In this document: positions 16,523 through 28,795 of the stretch, in pieces
Numbering within the stretch: position 1 is the stretch's first letter
Layout of the letters: each line of letters opens with the position of its first letter
Assembly (NCBI GenBank): GCA_900470445.1
Contig: UCAU01000028.1
Location: 124,196 to 188,195, forward strand
DNA: 64,000 bases
DNA from: Hyphomicrobiales bacterium
GTDB taxonomy: Bacteria; Pseudomonadota; Alphaproteobacteria; Rhizobiales; Devosiaceae
Direction of reading: 5' to 3'
Notes under the pieces: generated by a model
The model's input: only the letters and a program-made list of their open reading frames with translations
The model's database searches: none
Told to the model about the DNA's origin: nothing
Translations under genes and position numbers: made by a program

Positions 16523-18613
16523 ATGGCACGCGAATATCCGATCAATCTGTATCGTAACTTCGGCATCATGGCTCACATTGATGCTGGCAAGACGACCACG
16601 ACTGAACGCATCCTCTACTATACCGGCAAGTCCCATAAGATCGGCGAAGTCCATGACGGCGCCGCGACCATGGACTGGATGGAGCAGGAGCAGGAACGCG
16701 GTATCACCATCACGTCTGCTGCCACCACGACCTTCTGGAAGGATCGTAATGGCACGATGCACCGCTTCAACATCATCGACACCCCCGGCCACGTGGACTT
16801 CACCATCGAAGTCGAACGTTCGCTGCGCGTGCTCGACGGTGCGGTAGCGCTGCTCGACGCCAATGCCGGTGTTGAGCCCCAGACCGAGACCGTCTGGCGC
16901 CAGGCCGACAAGTATGACGTTCCGCGCATGATCTTCGTCAACAAGATGGACAAGATCGGCGCCGATTTCTACCGCTGCGTGGAAATGATCGGCTCGCGCC
17001 TCGGCGCCAAGGCCGTTCCCGTCCAGCTGCCGATCGGCGCTGAGAACGAGTTCAAGGGCGTTGTCGATCTGATCGAGATGAACGCTCTGGTCTGGCGCAA
17101 CGAAGAGCTGGGCGCGCAGTGGGACGTGGTTGAGATCCCTGAAGATCTCAAGGAACGTGCTGCTGAATACCGCGAAAAGATGATCGAAGCCGCCGTCGAA
17201 ATCGACGACGATGCGATGGAAGCCTATTTGAACGGCGATCTGCCGAACAATGACACCATCCGCCGTCTGCTGCGCCGTGGCACGATCGACACCAAGTTCT
17301 TCCTGGTGTTCGCTGGCTCGGCCTTCAAGAACAAGGGCGTTCAGCCCCTGCTTGATGGCGTTATCGACTTCCTGCCGTCGCCTGCCGACGTTCCGGCCAT
17401 CCAGGGCATCGATGCCCGTACGGAACAGCCGATCGAGCGTCATGCCGACGACAGCGAGCCGCTGGCCATGCTGGCATTCAAGATCGCCAACGACCCGCAT
17501 ATGGGTACGCTGACTTTCTGCCGCATCTACTCGGGCAAGCTCGAGCAGGGCATGATGCTTGAGAATACCGTCAAGGAAAAGCGCGAGCGCGTTGGTCGCC
17601 TGTTCCAGATGCATGCGAATAGCCGCGAGCAGATCACGGAAGCCTATGCAGGCGACATCGTGGCTATCGTTGGCCTCAAGGACACCACGACCGGTGATAC
17701 GCTCTGCCCGCAGAACGCACAGGTCATCCTTGAACGCATGATCTTCCCCGAGCCGGTTATCGACATCTCGGTGGAACCCAAGTCCAAGGCCGACCAGGAA
17801 AAGATGGGCCTCGCGCTCAATCGTCTGGCTGCCGAAGATCCGACGTTCCGCGTCAAGACCGACGAAGAATCCGGCCAGACCATCATTTCGGGCATGGGCG
17901 AACTTCACCTCGACATCCTCGTCGACCGTATGCGTCGCGAGTTCAAGGTCGAGGCCAATATCGGTCAGCCGCAGGTGGCTTATCGCGAAACCATCACCAA
18001 GTCGGCTTCCGTGGACTATACCCACAAGAAGCAGTCGGGTGGTTCGGGCCAGTTCGCTCGCGTCAAGCTCACTGTTGAGCCCAGCGAAGTCGGCAAGGGT
18101 CTGGAATTCGTGAACGCCGTCGTCGGCGGTTCGGTGCCTAAGGAATATATCCCGGGCGTCGAAAAGGGCGTGAAGTCGGTGATGTCGGCCGGTCCGCTGA
18201 TCGGGTTCCCGATCGTTGACGTCAAGGTGACGCTGACTGAAGGCGCCTACCACGACGTTGACTCCTCGGTGCTGGCATTCGAAATCGCCGGCCGTGCAGG
18301 TTTCAACGAAGGCCTTCGCAAGGCGGCTCCCAAGATCCTGGAGCCGATCATGAAGGTTGAAGTTGTGACGCCGGAAGACTACATGGGCGACGTCATCGGT
18401 GACCTGAATTCTCGACGCGGTCAGATCCACGGCACTGAAAGCCGCGGCATCCTCCAGGTTGTGAATGCCTATGTCCCGCTCGCGAACATGTTCGGGTATG
18501 TGAACTCGCTGCGCTCCATGAGCCAGGGTCGTGCGCAGTACTCGATGACGTTCGACCATTACGAGCAGGTTCCGCAGGCAGTCGCCGACGAAGTCCAGGC
18601 CAAGTACGCCTAA
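16523..18613 (+). CDS. fusA: elongation factor G
   Basis: 696 residues. The GTPase domain starts with [15 protein letters not shown] (G1), the switch region [22 protein letters not shown] (G3) and [10 protein letters not shown] (G4). Domains II-V follow and end with a run of conserved residues ([21 protein letters not shown]). It drives ribosomal translocation by GTP hydrolysis. It is third in the str operon. Confidence 0.98.
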   Translation: MAREYPINLYRNFGIMAHIDAGKTTTTERILYYTGKSHKIGEVHDGAATMDWMEQEQERGITITSAATTTFWKDRNGTMHRFNIIDTPGHVDFTIEVERSLRVLDGAVALLDANAGVEPQTETVWRQADKYDVPRMIFVNKMDKIGADFYRCVEMIGSRLGAKAVPVQLPIGAENEFKGVVDLIEMNALVWRNEELGAQWDVVEIPEDLKERAAEYREKMIEAAVEIDDDAMEAYLNGDLPNNDTIRRLLRRGTIDTKFFLVFAGSAFKNKGVQPLLDGVIDFLPSPADVPAIQGIDARTEQPIERHADDSEPLAMLAFKIANDPHMGTLTFCRIYSGKLEQGMMLENTVKEKRERVGRLFQMHANSREQITEAYAGDIVAIVGLKDTTTGDTLCPQNAQVILERMIFPEPVIDISVEPKSKADQEKMGLALNRLAAEDPTFRVKTDEESGQTIISGMGELHLDILVDRMRREFKVEANIGQPQVAYRETITKSASVDYTHKKQSGGSGQFARVKLTVEPSEVGKGLEFVNAVVGGSVPKEYIPGVEKGVKSVMSAGPLIGFPIVDVKVTLTEGAYHDVDSSVLAFEIAGRAGFNEGLRKAAPKILEPIMKVEVVTPEDYMGDVIGDLNSRRGQIHGTESRGILQVVNAYVPLANMFGYVNSLRSMSQGRAQYSMTFDHYEQVPQAVADEVQAKYA

Positions 18614-18668
18614 ATAATAAACTGAAACTCAAGGTTGGCCGAGCGGCTAACGAATACGGAGAGAAGCG

Positions 18669-19859
<1,191 letters not shown>

Positions 19860-19874
19860 GCCCATAAAGATATT

Positions 19875-19902
19875 CGCGGCGCGCGGATGAACGCGCGCCG
19901 CG
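19875..19902 (+). promoter_or_regulatory. perfect 11-bp GC hairpin between tuf and rpsJ
   Basis: CGCGGCGCGCG (19875-19885), a six-base loop GATGAA, then CGCGCGCCGCG (19892-19902). A T-rich segment follows only after four bases (ATCCATTTTCG), so it may be a weak terminator, an mRNA stabiliser of tuf, or part of the rpsJ leader. Confidence 0.6.
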
Positions 19903-19927
19903 ATCCATTTTCGTCAGGATTTACAAG

Positions 19928-20236
19928 ATGAACGGTCAGAATATTCGCATCCGCCTTAAGGCGTTTGACCATCGCGTTCTCGACGCTTCCACGCGCGAGA
20001 TCGTGTCGACGGCCAAGCGTACGGGCGCGCAGGTTCGCGGGCCGATCCCGCTGCCGACGCGAATCGACAAATTTACCGTGAACCGCTCGCCGCATATCGA
20101 TAAGAAGGCACGCGAGCAGTTCGAGATTCGGACCCACAAGCGTCTTCTGGACATCGTGGACCCGACTCCCCAGACGGTCGATGCTTTGATGAAGCTCGAT
20201 CTCGCCGCCGGCGTCGACGTCGAAATCAAGCTCTAA
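19928..20236 (+). CDS. rpsJ: 30S ribosomal protein S10 (NusE)
   Basis: 102 residues. Conserved segments are [40 protein letters not shown] and [25 protein letters not shown]10 is a 30S head protein and, as NusE, a partner of the NusG KOW domain. It opens the S10 operon; rplC follows after 83 bases. Confidence 0.97.
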   Translation: MNGQNIRIRLKAFDHRVLDASTREIVSTAKRTGAQVRGPIPLPTRIDKFTVNRSPHIDKKAREQFEIRTHKRLLDIVDPTPQTVDALMKLDLAAGVDVEIKL

Positions 20237-20319
20237 AACTAAGAGTTTCCGCGCTCACCAAATAAAGGGTCCTCTGAAGCCATGACCCGGTGCAGCGCCA
20301 AGAGAGAAGGTAATAACCG

Positions 20320-21021
20320 ATGCGTTCTGGATTGATCGCACAGAAGCTGGGCATGACCCGCATTTTCGCAGAGGACGGCTCGCACGTTCCTGTGACCGTG
20401 CTGAGCTTGCAGAACTGCCAGGTGGTAGGCCAGCGGACCGCTGATAAAGACGGCTATGTCGCGCTGCAGCTCGGCGCTGGACAGGCCAAGGCCAAGAACA
20501 CGACCAAGGCAGAGCGCGGCCAGTTCGCCGTCGCCAAGGTCGAGCCCAAGCGCCATGTCGCTGAATTCCGCGTGGACGAAGCCAACCTCATCGAGGTCGG
20601 TGCAACGCTCCAGGCTGACCATTTCGTCGAAGGCCAGCTGGTGGACGTCACCGGTACTTCGATTGGTAAGGGTTTTGCCGGCGGTATGAAGCGCTGGAAC
20701 TTCGGCGGCCTGCGTGCAACGCACGGCGTGTCGGTGTCGCACCGCTCGATCGGTTCTACCGGTGGTCGTCAGGACCCCGGTCGTACCTTCAAGAACAAGA
20801 AGATGCCGGGCCATATGGGCGATCGTCGCATCACCACGCAGAACGTGAAGGTCGTCAAGACCGACATCGAGCGTGGCCTGATCATGATCCAGGGTTCGGT
20901 TCCCGGCGCCAAGGGCGCCTGGATCATGGTCAAGGACGCTGTCAAGAAGCCTGCTCCCAAGGACGCCCAGTTCCCGGGTTCGTTCAAGGCCGCTGCAGAC
21001 GTTGCAGGGGAAGCGAAATAA
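20320..21021 (+). CDS. rplC: 50S ribosomal protein L3
   Basis: 233 residues. It starts [16 protein letters not shown] and carries [21 protein letters not shown] and the long loop [20 protein letters not shown] that reaches the peptidyl-transferase centre. It nucleates 50S assembly. The TAA overlaps the rplD ATG by one base (TAATG), which favours translational coupling. Confidence 0.97.
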   Translation: MRSGLIAQKLGMTRIFAEDGSHVPVTVLSLQNCQVVGQRTADKDGYVALQLGAGQAKAKNTTKAERGQFAVAKVEPKRHVAEFRVDEANLIEVGATLQADHFVEGQLVDVTGTSIGKGFAGGMKRWNFGGLRATHGVSVSHRSIGSTGGRQDPGRTFKNKKMPGHMGDRRITTQNVKVVKTDIERGLIMIQGSVPGAKGAWIMVKDAVKKPAPKDAQFPGSFKAAADVAGEAK

Positions 21022-21638
21022 TGGAACTCCAGGTTACAAGTCTCGACGGCAAGTCCGTCGGCAAGATCGAGCTGGCTGATGACGTGTTTGGTTTGGAAGT
21101 CCGCCAGGACATCCTGCACCGCATGGTTCGTTACCAGCAGCTGAAGGCAATGTCCGGCACGCACGACGTCAAGAATCGTTCGGAAGGCGTTCGCACCGGC
21201 AAGAAGTTCAAGAAGCAAAAGGGCGGCGGCGCTCGTCACGGCGATCGCAAGGCTCCCCAGTTCCGTGGTGGTGGCCGTGCATTCGGTCCGACCCCGCGCA
21301 GCCATGCGATTGATCTTCCCAAGAAGGTTCGCGCTCTGGCTCTCAAGCACGCTCTGTCGGCCAAGGCCGCAGCCGGCGAGCTGATCGTGCTGGACAGCGT
21401 CACGACTTCGGCTCCGAAGACCGCGACCCTGCGCACCACCTTCGGCAAGCTCGAATGGCTGAACGCGCTGATCATCGACGGTGCTGCTGTCGACCAGAAC
21501 TTCGCTCTGGCCGCTCGCAACATCCCGCATATCGACGTGCTGCCGGTGCAGGGGATCAACGTTGTTTCGATCCTCAAGCGCAACAAGCTCGTCCTGACCA
21601 AGGCAGCGCTCGAAGCGCTGGAAGCGAGGTTCGCATGA
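21021..21638 (+). CDS. rplD: 50S ribosomal protein L4
   Basis: 205 residues. The extended loop with [19 protein letters not shown] and [15 protein letters not shown] lines the peptide exit tunnel. In E. coli L4 also represses the S10 operon; no matching S10 leader was recognised here. It overlaps both neighbours (TAATG with rplC, ATGA with rplW). Confidence 0.96.
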   Translation: MELQVTSLDGKSVGKIELADDVFGLEVRQDILHRMVRYQQLKAMSGTHDVKNRSEGVRTGKKFKKQKGGGARHGDRKAPQFRGGGRAFGPTPRSHAIDLPKKVRALALKHALSAKAAAGELIVLDSVTTSAPKTATLRTTFGKLEWLNALIIDGAAVDQNFALAARNIPHIDVLPVQGINVVSILKRNKLVLTKAALEALEARFA

Positions 21639-21928
21639 ACAAGCTCAGCGCTTATGACATCGTCCGTAACCCCGTCGTGACCGAAAAGTCGACGATGGCT
21701 TCGGAACATAACCAGGTCGTTTTCGACGTGGCGATCGATGCCAACAAGACCGAGATCAAGGCTGCCGTCGAGCAGCTCTTCTCGGTCAAGGTCAAGGCCG
21801 TGAACACGCTGGTCCGCAAGGGCAAGGTGAAGCGGTTCCGTGGTCACATCGGTACGCGCAACGACGTCAAGAAGGCCGTTGTTACCCTCGTCGACGGCCA
21901 GTCGATCGATATTTCGACCGGCCTCTAA
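21635..21928 (+). CDS. rplW: 50S ribosomal protein L23
   Basis: 97 residues. I set the start at 21635 ([19 protein letters not shown]), overlapping the rplD stop as ATGA. The long frame upstream is a shadow of rplD. L23 sits at the tunnel exit and docks signal recognition particle and trigger factor. The [18 protein letters not shown] segment is conserved. Confidence 0.96.
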   Translation: MNKLSAYDIVRNPVVTEKSTMASEHNQVVFDVAIDANKTEIKAAVEQLFSVKVKAVNTLVRKGKVKRFRGHIGTRNDVKKAVVTLVDGQSIDISTGL

Positions 21929-21943
21929 GGGACAGAGACAAAA

Positions 21944-22783
21944 ATGGCTCTTAAAACTTACAATCCCACCTCCGAAGGCCGTCGCCAGCTCGTGACGACT
22001 GACCGTTCGGAACTCTGGAAGGGTGCTCCGGTCAAGACTCTGACCGAAGGTCTCTCCAAGTCCGGTGGCCGCAATAATCGTGGTCGCATCACTGCCTTCC
22101 ATCGTGGTGGCGGTCATAAGCGCACCTATCGCCTGATCGATTTCAAGCGCGTCAAGTTTGACGCGGTTGGCACCGTCGAGCGCCTGGAATATGACCCCAA
22201 CCGTACGGCCTGGATCGCTCTGATCAAGTACGAAGACGGTGAACTGGCTTACATCGTTGCGCCGCAGCGTTTGTCGGCTGGTGACAAGGTCATCTCGTCG
22301 ATGAATACCGTCGACGTGAAGCCGGGCAATGCCATGCCGCTCGAGCGCATGCCGGTCGGTACGATCGTGCACAATATCGAGCTGAAGCCCCGCAAGGGTG
22401 GCCAGGTTGCCCGTTCGGCTGGTGCTTATGCCCAGTATGTCGGCCGTGACTCCGGTTGGGCGATCCTTCGCCTGAACTCGGGCGAGCAGCGTCGTGTGCA
22501 TGGCACTTGCCTTGCAACCGTTGGTGCCGTTTCGAACCAGGATCACTCCAACACCTCGCTCGGCAAGGCCGGTCGTAGCCGTTGGCTGGGTCGCAAGCCC
22601 GTCACCCGCGGCGTGGCCATGAACCCGATCGATCACCCCCACGGTGGTGGTGAAGGTCGTACGTCTGGTGGCCGTCACCCGGTTACCCCTTGGGGTAAGC
22701 CGACCAAGGGCAAGAAGACCCGCAGCAATAAGGCAACGGACAAGTTCATCGTTCGCAGCCGTCACGTGAAGAAGGGCAGGTAA
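21944..22783 (+). CDS. rplB: 50S ribosomal protein L2
   Basis: 279 residues. The OB and SH3-like domains are followed by the conserved [18 protein letters not shown] stretch that contains the His important for peptidyl transfer. L2 helps join the subunits. It lies between rplW and rpsS in the standard S10-operon order. Confidence 0.97.
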   Translation: MALKTYNPTSEGRRQLVTTDRSELWKGAPVKTLTEGLSKSGGRNNRGRITAFHRGGGHKRTYRLIDFKRVKFDAVGTVERLEYDPNRTAWIALIKYEDGELAYIVAPQRLSAGDKVISSMNTVDVKPGNAMPLERMPVGTIVHNIELKPRKGGQVARSAGAYAQYVGRDSGWAILRLNSGEQRRVHGTCLATVGAVSNQDHSNTSLGKAGRSRWLGRKPVTRGVAMNPIDHPHGGGEGRTSGGRHPVTPWGKPTKGKKTRSNKATDKFIVRSRHVKKGR

Positions 22784-22786
22784 GCC

Positions 22787-23065
22787 ATGACCCGTTCAAT
22801 CTGGAAGGGGCCGTTTGTCGACGGCTACATGCTCAAGAAGGCCGAGAAGGCCCTCTCGTCTGGCCGCAACGATGTGGTCAAGATCTGGAGCCGCCGTTCG
22901 ACCATCCTGCCGCAGTTCGTGGGTATCACCTTCGGCGTCCACAATGGCCACAAGCACGTCCCGGTAAGCGTTACCGAAGACATGATCGGTCACAAGTTCG
23001 GCGAATTCGCACCGACCCGTACCTATTACGGTCATGCGGCCGACAAGAAGGCCAAGAGGAAGTAA
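22787..23065 (+). CDS. rpsS: 30S ribosomal protein S19
   Basis: 92 residues. It begins [20 protein letters not shown] and has [20 protein letters not shown] and a C-terminal [16 protein letters not shown]. It binds the 30S head beside S13. It begins three bases after the rplB stop. Confidence 0.97.
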   Translation: MTRSIWKGPFVDGYMLKKAEKALSSGRNDVVKIWSRRSTILPQFVGITFGVHNGHKHVPVSVTEDMIGHKFGEFAPTRTYYGHAADKKAKRK

Positions 23066-23066
23066 T

Positions 23067-23447
23067 ATGAGCAAGCCGAAAACTGAGCGCGCTCTCAAGG
23101 ACAACGAGGCTAAGGCTGTGCTGCGCATGCTGCGCATCAGCCCTCAGAAGCTGAACCTCGTCGCGCAGTTGATCCGTGGCAAGAAGGTCGAGAAGGCTCT
23201 GGCCGACCTCGAGTTCAGCCACAAGCGGATCTCCGGCCAGGTCAAGAAGGTGCTGGAAAGCGCCATCGCGAACGCCGAAAACAACCATGGCCTCGATACC
23301 GATGCCCTGGTTGTCGCTGAAGCCTTTGTCGGCAACTCGCTGGTCATGAAGCGGTTCACCGCTCGTGGTCGTGGCAAGTCGTCGCGCATCGAAAAGCCGT
23401 TCTCGCATCTGACGATCGTCGTGCGGCAAGTTGAGGAGGCCGCATAA
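23067..23447 (+). CDS. rplV: 50S ribosomal protein L22
   Basis: 126 residues from [13 protein letters not shown]. The [21 protein letters not shown] motif and the beta-hairpin [20 protein letters not shown] are typical; the hairpin tip forms part of the tunnel constriction with L4. It begins one base after rpsS and overlaps rpsC as TAATG. Confidence 0.96.
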   Translation: MSKPKTERALKDNEAKAVLRMLRISPQKLNLVAQLIRGKKVEKALADLEFSHKRISGQVKKVLESAIANAENNHGLDTDALVVAEAFVGNSLVMKRFTARGRGKSSRIEKPFSHLTIVVRQVEEAA

Positions 23448-24187
23448 TGGGCCAGAAGATCAATCCAATCGGCTTCCGCCTCGGCATCAACCGTACGTGG
23501 GACAGCCGCTGGTACGCCAATAAGGGCGAATACGGCACGCTGCTGCAGGAAGACCTGAAGATCCGTACGGCTCTTCTGGAAGACCTCAAGGCCGCTGCGG
23601 TGTCCAAGATCGTCATCGAGCGTCCGCACCGCAAGTGCCGCGTGTCGATCCACACTGCCCGTCCGGGCATCGTGATCGGCAAGAAGGGCGCTGACATCGA
23701 CAAGATCCGCGCCAAGGTGAAGAAGTTCACCGACAGCGAAGTGCACATCAACATCGTTGAAGTGCGCAAGCCGGAAACCGACGCGACGCTGGTTGCCCAG
23801 GGCATTGCCCAGCAGCTGGAACGCCGCGTGGCCTTCCGTCGCGCCATGAAGCGTGCTGTGCAGACCGCAATCCGTATGGGCGCCGGTGGTATCCGCGTCA
23901 ATGTTGGTGGTCGTCTCGGCGGTGCCGATATCGCTCGTACCGAATGGTACCGCGAAGGCCGCGTCCCGCTGCATACCCTGCGTGCTGATATCGACTACGG
24001 CACTGCCGAAGCCGAAACCACGTATGGCATCATCGGTATCAAGGTCTGGATCTTCAAGGGCGAAGTCCTTGAGCATGATCCGACTGCGCACGAACGTCGC
24101 GCAACCGAAGGTGCCGATCAGGGCGGTCAGCGCGCTGAACGTGAACCGCGCCGTGAGCGCGGCGACCGTGACCGCGAACGCGCATAA
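23447..24187 (+). CDS. rpsC: 30S ribosomal protein S3
   Basis: 246 residues. It starts [13 protein letters not shown]. The KH domain contains [17 protein letters not shown] at about residues 68-84, and the C-terminal domain carries [21 protein letters not shown]. The basic/acidic tail ends [16 protein letters not shown]3 helps form the mRNA entry helicase with S4 and S5. Confidence 0.97.
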   Translation: MGQKINPIGFRLGINRTWDSRWYANKGEYGTLLQEDLKIRTALLEDLKAAAVSKIVIERPHRKCRVSIHTARPGIVIGKKGADIDKIRAKVKKFTDSEVHINIVEVRKPETDATLVAQGIAQQLERRVAFRRAMKRAVQTAIRMGAGGIRVNVGGRLGGADIARTEWYREGRVPLHTLRADIDYGTAEAETTYGIIGIKVWIFKGEVLEHDPTAHERRATEGADQGGQRAEREPRRERGDRDRERA

Positions 24188-24202
24188 GAAGGTTAGTTCA
24201 TT

Positions 24203-24616
24203 ATGCTGCAACCTAAGAAGACCAAGTTCCGCAAGGCCCATAAGGGCCGTATCCATGGCGTTGCCAAGGGCGGTACCGATCTGGCATTCGGCCAGTATGC
24301 CCTCAAGGCAACCGAACCCGAGCGCGTCACTGCTCGCCAGATCGAAGCGGCTCGCCGCGCGATCACTCGCGAGATGAAGCGCCAGGGCCGGGTATGGATC
24401 CGTATCTTCCCGGACGTGCCGGTTTCCAAGAAGCCGACCGAAGTGCGTATGGGTAAGGGCAAGGGTTCTGTTGAATTCTGGGCCGCCCGCGTCAAGCCGG
24501 GCCGTATCGTATTCGAGATCGACGGCGTCCCCGAGGACGTTGCCAAGGAAGCCCTGCGCCTCGGCGCAATGAAGCTCCCGATCATGACGCGGGTTGTTAC
24601 CCGCATTGCCGACTAA
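24203..24616 (+). CDS. rplP: 50S ribosomal protein L16
   Basis: 137 residues. Conserved motifs are [28 protein letters not shown] and [20 protein letters not shown]16 supports A-site tRNA positioning in the large subunit. It lies between rpsC and rpmC. Confidence 0.97.
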   Translation: MLQPKKTKFRKAHKGRIHGVAKGGTDLAFGQYALKATEPERVTARQIEAARRAITREMKRQGRVWIRIFPDVPVSKKPTEVRMGKGKGSVEFWAARVKPGRIVFEIDGVPEDVAKEALRLGAMKLPIMTRVVTRIAD

Positions 24617-24627
24617 GGAACACGAGC

Positions 24628-24822
24628 ATGAAAGCCAGTGATGTGCGGGCTAAGACCGCAGACGAACTGAAAGATCAGCTCGTCGACCTGAAGAAAGAAC
24701 AGTTCAACCTGCGTTTCCAGCGTGCTACCCAGCAGCTGGAAAAGCCGACCGAGGTCAAAAGGGTCCGCCGCGATATCGCGCGGATCAAGACGATCCTTGG
24801 CGAAAAGAACGCAGCGAAGTAA
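24628..24822 (+). CDS. rpmC: 50S ribosomal protein L29
   Basis: 64 residues, two antiparallel helices. [20 protein letters not shown] is followed by the signature [21 protein letters not shown]29 lies beside L23 near the tunnel exit. It is followed 12 bases later by rpsQ. Confidence 0.96.
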   Translation: MKASDVRAKTADELKDQLVDLKKEQFNLRFQRATQQLEKPTEVKRVRRDIARIKTILGEKNAAK

Positions 24823-24834
24823 GGAGCCGCGACC

Positions 24835-25092
24835 ATGCCAAAGCGCGTTTTGCAGGGGACTGTTGTCTCCGACGCCAATGAAAAGACGGTCGTGGTGCGC
24901 GTTGAGCGCCGTTTCACGCATCCGGTGATGAAGAAGACCGTGCGCCGGTCCAAGAAGTACCATGCGCACGATGAAGCTAATGTGGCGAAGGTCGGTCAGA
25001 TCGTCTGGATCGAAGAATGTGCGCCAATCTCCAAGAATAAGCGCTGGACGCTTGTTGTTGGTGCGGCTCAGCAGGAAGGCGCTCAGTCATGA
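24835..25092 (+). CDS. rpsQ: 30S ribosomal protein S17
   Basis: 85 residues. It begins [21 protein letters not shown], an OB fold, and has [17 protein letters not shown] and the [14 protein letters not shown] segment. It is a primary 16S rRNA binder. Its TGA overlaps the rplN ATG (ATGA). Confidence 0.96.
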   Translation: MPKRVLQGTVVSDANEKTVVVRVERRFTHPVMKKTVRRSKKYHAHDEANVAKVGQIVWIEECAPISKNKRWTLVVGAAQQEGAQS

Positions 25093-25457
25093 TCCAGATG
25101 CAGTCCAATCTCGACGTTGCCGATAATTCCGGCGCCCGTCGTGTCATGTGCATCAAGGTGCTGGGCGGTTCGCACCGCAAGTACGCTTCGGTCGGCGACA
25201 TCATCGTCGTGTCGGTCAAGGATGCCATTCCGCGCGGTCGCGTTAAGAAGGGCCAGGTCATGAAGGCCGTGGTCGTTCGGACCGCGTTCGACATCCGTCG
25301 CCCCGATGGCACCGTGATCCGCTTCGACAAGAACGCCGCGGTTCTGATCAACAATCAGAAAGAGCCGATCGGCACTCGTATCTTCGGACCAGTTCCGCGC
25401 GAACTTCGCGCCAAGAACCACATGAAGATCATCTCGCTCGCACCAGAGGTGCTGTAA
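25089..25457 (+). CDS. rplN: 50S ribosomal protein L14
   Basis: 122 residues. [27 protein letters not shown] is the standard N-terminus, with [18 protein letters not shown] in the middle. It contacts 16S rRNA at bridge B5 and B8. It opens the spc-type block and overlaps rplX as TAATG. Confidence 0.97.
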   Translation: MIQMQSNLDVADNSGARRVMCIKVLGGSHRKYASVGDIIVVSVKDAIPRGRVKKGQVMKAVVVRTAFDIRRPDGTVIRFDKNAAVLINNQKEPIGTRIFGPVPRELRAKNHMKIISLAPEVL

Positions 25458-25768
25458 TGGCCGCCAAGATTAAGAAGGGCGACAAAGTCGTCGTCCTGGC
25501 CGGCAAGGACAAGGGCAAGACCGGTCAGGTCCTGTCCGTCATCCCGACCGAAACCAAGGCACTTGTCCAGGGTATCAACCTGGTGAAGCGCCACACCAAG
25601 CAGACCGCGTCGACCGATGCCGGCATCTTCACCAAGGAAGCGCCGATCCATCTGTCCAATCTCGCGATCGCCGACAAGGATGGCAAGCCCAGCCGCGTTG
25701 GTTTCCAGATCAAGGACGGCGTGAAGACGCGCGTCGCCAAGTCGACCGGAGATTCGATCGATGGCTGA
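25457..25768 (+). CDS. rplX: 50S ribosomal protein L24
   Basis: 103 residues. The KOW motif [21 protein letters not shown] occupies about residues 5-26, followed by [15 protein letters not shown]24 starts 50S assembly at the 5' end of 23S rRNA. The last eight bases overlap rplE. Confidence 0.97.
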   Translation: MAAKIKKGDKVVVLAGKDKGKTGQVLSVIPTETKALVQGINLVKRHTKQTASTDAGIFTKEAPIHLSNLAIADKDGKPSRVGFQIKDGVKTRVAKSTGDSIDG

Positions 25769-26318
25769 TACAGCTTACGTTCCGCGTCTTCGTACCGAGT
25801 ACGAAGAGAACATCCGTAAGGTTCTGCAGGAGCAATTCTCCTACAAGAACACCATGGAACTGCCCAAGCTCGACAAGATCGTGCTGAACATGGGCGTTGG
25901 CGAAGCCGTCAACGACACCAAGAAGGTCAAGTCGGCTGCTGCCGAGCTGGAAAAGATCGCTGGCCAGAAGCCGGTTATCACCCACGCTCGTAAGTCGATC
26001 GCTGGCTTCAAGGTGCGTGAAGAGATGCCGCTTGGCGTCAAGGTGACGCTGCGCAAGACGCGCATGTACGAATTCCTGGACCGCCTGGTGAATATCGCAC
26101 TGCCGCGCGTTCGCGACTTCCGCGGGCTGAACCCGAACTCCTTCGACGGCCGTGGCAATTATGCTATGGGCATCAAGGAACACATCATTTTCCCCGAAAT
26201 CAACTATGATCAGATCGATCAGGTTTGGGGCATGGACATCGTGATCACCACGACGGCCAAGACCGATGATGAAGCGCGCGCGCTGCTCAAGGCATTCAAC
26301 TTCCCATTCCGCACGTAA
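25761..26318 (+). CDS. rplE: 50S ribosomal protein L5
   Basis: 185 residues. [19 protein letters not shown], the [16 protein letters not shown] segment and the [18 protein letters not shown] end are conserved. L5 binds 5S rRNA and meets S13 at bridge B1b. It overlaps rplX by eight bases. Confidence 0.97.
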   Translation: MADTAYVPRLRTEYEENIRKVLQEQFSYKNTMELPKLDKIVLNMGVGEAVNDTKKVKSAAAELEKIAGQKPVITHARKSIAGFKVREEMPLGVKVTLRKTRMYEFLDRLVNIALPRVRDFRGLNPNSFDGRGNYAMGIKEHIIFPEINYDQIDQVWGMDIVITTTAKTDDEARALLKAFNFPFRT

Positions 26319-26348
26319 GCGGATAGGGAAGGGAAAAAGGATCAGGAT

Positions 26349-26654
26349 ATGGCAAAGACCAGTTCCATCGAGAAAAACAACAAGCGCGCCGCTCTGGCCA
26401 AGCAGTATGCTGGCAAGCGTGCGGCGCTCAAGGCGCAGACCAAGGATCAGTCGATCCCGGCCGATCAGCGCTTCGCCGCTCAGCTCAAGCTGGCCGAACT
26501 GCCGCGCAATTCGGCCAAGGTTCGCGTCCGCAATCGCTGCGAAGTTTCGGGTCGTCCCCGTGGCTATTATCGCAAGCTCAAGCTGAGCCGTATCGCTCTG
26601 CGTCAGCTGGGTAACCTGGGTCTGATCCCGGGCCTGGTTAAGTCGAGCTGGTAA
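26349..26654 (+). CDS. rpsN: 30S ribosomal protein S14 (zinc-independent form)
   Basis: 101 residues. It is the long form without the two CxxC zinc motifs; only the Cys in [15 protein letters not shown] remains. It ends with [19 protein letters not shown]14 assembles late in the 30S head next to S3 and S10. Confidence 0.96.
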   Translation: MAKTSSIEKNNKRAALAKQYAGKRAALKAQTKDQSIPADQRFAAQLKLAELPRNSAKVRVRNRCEVSGRPRGYYRKLKLSRIALRQLGNLGLIPGLVKSSW

Positions 26655-26666
26655 GGAGAACAGAAA

Positions 26667-27065
26667 ATGAGCTTTTCCGATCCAATCGGCGATATGCTGA
26701 CCCGCATCCGTAATGCACAGATGCGCCGCAAGAATACCGTTTCGACGCCGGCTTCGACCCTTCGTGGTCGGGTGCTGGACGTGCTCCAGTCCGAGGGTTT
26801 CATCCGCGGCTATTCGGAGACCAAGTTCGAAAACGGTGCTGCCGAGTACGAAATCGAACTGAAGTACTCGGATGACGTGGCTGTTATCCGCACGATCGAG
26901 CGCGTTTCGCGTCCCGGCCGTCGCGTTTACGCTTCCGTCAAGAATATTCCGCAGGTTGCCAATGGCCTCGGTGTGTCGATCCTCTCCACCCCCAAGGGTG
27001 TGATGGCCGACCACGAAGCCAAGGCTGCCAATGTTGGTGGCGAGGTACTCTGCCGCGTCTTCTAA
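26667..27065 (+). CDS. rpsH: 30S ribosomal protein S8
   Basis: 132 residues. It starts [20 protein letters not shown], and the C-terminal [19 protein letters not shown] motif is canonical. S8 is a primary binder of the 16S central domain and the E. coli spc repressor; the matching target near rplE was not searched for structurally. Confidence 0.97.
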   Translation: MSFSDPIGDMLTRIRNAQMRRKNTVSTPASTLRGRVLDVLQSEGFIRGYSETKFENGAAEYEIELKYSDDVAVIRTIERVSRPGRRVYASVKNIPQVANGLGVSILSTPKGVMADHEAKAANVGGEVLCRVF

Positions 27066-27103
27066 GAGACGCGGTAAGACGATTACTCAAGGATTGAACT
27101 AGA

Positions 27104-27637
27104 ATGTCACGTACTGGCAAGAAACCGGTTGCACCGGTCAGCGGTGTAACGGTCACGATCAATGGTCGTACCGTCACCGCAAAGGGCCCGAAGGGCGAAC
27201 TGAGCATCGAGCTCATGGATGTTGTCAATGTGGAGAATGGCTCCGACGGTCTCGTCGTGACGCCGGCCAATGACACCCGCGAGGCTCGCGCCGCCTGGGG
27301 CACGACCCGTGCACTGATCCAGAACATGGTCACCGGTGTTTCGGCTGGCTTCGAAAAGAAGCTGGCGATCCAGGGCGTGGGTTATCGCGCCGCCATGCAG
27401 GGCAAGGATATCAAGCTGTCGCTTGGTTTCAGCCACGAAGTGATCTATCAGGCACCGCAGGGCATCACCCTGGCTGTTCCGGCGCCGACGGAAATCATCA
27501 TCACCGGCACCGACAAGCAGCAGGTTGGCCAGGTTGCGGCCAATATCCGCGCTTGGCGCAAGCCAGAGCCCTACAAGGGCAAGGGCGTTCGGTATGCGGG
27601 CGAGTTCGTCTTCCGCAAAGAAGGCAAGAAGAAGTAA
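27104..27637 (+). CDS. rplF: 50S ribosomal protein L6
   Basis: 177 residues. Two repeated alpha/beta domains are present; the second carries [20 protein letters not shown] and the [25 protein letters not shown] signature (split here around AANIR). It sits near the factor-binding site. Confidence 0.97.
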   Translation: MSRTGKKPVAPVSGVTVTINGRTVTAKGPKGELSIELMDVVNVENGSDGLVVTPANDTREARAAWGTTRALIQNMVTGVSAGFEKKLAIQGVGYRAAMQGKDIKLSLGFSHEVIYQAPQGITLAVPAPTEIIITGTDKQQVGQVAANIRAWRKPEPYKGKGVRYAGEFVFRKEGKKK

Positions 27638-27649
27638 GGAGCGCCTGCA

Positions 27650-28009
27650 ATGGCTATCAGTGCAAAAGGTGCGGACCGCCGCAAGGCTCGTGTCCGCAAG
27701 GCGCTCAAGGCTCGTGCCTTCGGTCGTCCCCGTCTGTCGGTTTTCCGTTCGGACAAGAATATCTACGCTCAGATCATCGACGATGCGACCGGCCGTACGC
27801 TGGCCGCCGCTTCGACCCTCGACAAGGACGTCAAGGGCACCATCAAGGGTGGTTCGGCGGAAGCCGCTGCTACGGTCGGCAAGCTGATCGCAGAGCGCGG
27901 CACCAAGGCGGGTGTGGGCGAAGTTATCTTCGACCGCGGCGCGTACATCTATCATGGCCGTGTAAAGGCCCTTGCAGACGCTGCCCGTGAGGGCGGCCTG
28001 CAGTTCTAG
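27650..28009 (+). CDS. rplR: 50S ribosomal protein L18
   Basis: 119 residues. A basic N-terminus ([20 protein letters not shown]) is followed by [20 protein letters not shown] and ends [21 protein letters not shown]. It binds 5S rRNA with L5 and is positioned between rplF and rpsE as usual. Confidence 0.97.
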   Translation: MAISAKGADRRKARVRKALKARAFGRPRLSVFRSDKNIYAQIIDDATGRTLAAASTLDKDVKGTIKGGSAEAAATVGKLIAERGTKAGVGEVIFDRGAYIYHGRVKALADAAREGGLQF

Positions 28010-28032
28010 GCACGGACAAGGAAAGAAACATT

Positions 28033-28566
28033 ATGAGCAGAGACGTTCAAGAACGCGAAAGCGAATTCGTCGATCGCCTGGTCCACATCAACCGCGTGGC
28101 CAAAGTGGTCAAGGGCGGCCGTCGTTTCGGTTTTGCCGCACTCGTGGTTGTCGGTGACCAGAAGGGCCGCGTTGGCTTTGGTCACGGCAAGGCCCGTGAA
28201 GTGCCAGAAGCGATCCGCAAGGCTACCGAGCAGGCCAAGCGCCAGATGATCCGCGTGCCGCTGCGCGATGCCCGTACGTTGCACCACGACGTGCAGGGCC
28301 GTCACGGCGCCGGCAAGGTCATCCTGCGTGCCGCCGTTCCCGGTACCGGCATCATTGCCGGTGGTCCGATGCGCGCCGTCTTCGAGACGCTGGGCATCAA
28401 CGACATCGTTGCCAAGTCGCAGGGGACTGCTAACCCCTACAACATGGTGCGGGCCACTTTCGATGCGCTGAAGCGCGTTGATAGCCCCCGCTCGGTTGCC
28501 GCCCGCCGCGGTCTCAAGGTTTCCGAACTGCAAGCTCGCCGCGGCGAGACTGCTGTCGAAGCCTGA
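28033..28566 (+). CDS. rpsE: 30S ribosomal protein S5
   Basis: 177 residues. The N-terminal dsRBD-like domain contains [18 protein letters not shown] and [13 protein letters not shown]; the C-terminal domain contains the [19 protein letters not shown] stretch. S5 works with S4 and S12 in decoding accuracy. Confidence 0.97.
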   Translation: MSRDVQERESEFVDRLVHINRVAKVVKGGRRFGFAALVVVGDQKGRVGFGHGKAREVPEAIRKATEQAKRQMIRVPLRDARTLHHDVQGRHGAGKVILRAAVPGTGIIAGGPMRAVFETLGINDIVAKSQGTANPYNMVRATFDALKRVDSPRSVAARRGLKVSELQARRGETAVEA

Positions 28567-28589
28567 TAGATCAGGTCTGGAGAAGCATC

Positions 28590-28778
28590 ATGGCTAAAGA
28601 CAAGACCATTACTCTGCAGCAGATCGGCTCCCCGATCCGCCGTGAGAAGAGCCAGCGCGCGACCCTGATCGGTCTCGGGCTCAACAAGATGAACAAGCAG
28701 CGTCAGCTGATCGACACGCCTGAAGTGCGTGGCATGATCAACAAGGTGCCGCATCTCGTCCGTATCATCGGCGAGTGA
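28590..28778 (+). CDS. rpmD: 50S ribosomal protein L30
   Basis: 62 residues. The motif [20 protein letters not shown] followed by a short C-terminal [14 protein letters not shown] is typical. The rplO start lies 17 bases after its stop. Confidence 0.95.
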   Translation: MAKDKTITLQQIGSPIRREKSQRATLIGLGLNKMNKQRQLIDTPEVRGMINKVPHLVRIIGE

Positions 28779-28795
28779 GAGAGAAGGTCCCTCAA

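Noticed and set aside
15497-18559. Minus-strand frame of 1020 codons over rpsL-rpsG-fusA
   Set aside because: Antisense to three essential genes; low-complexity acidic/His-rich translation, no motif.
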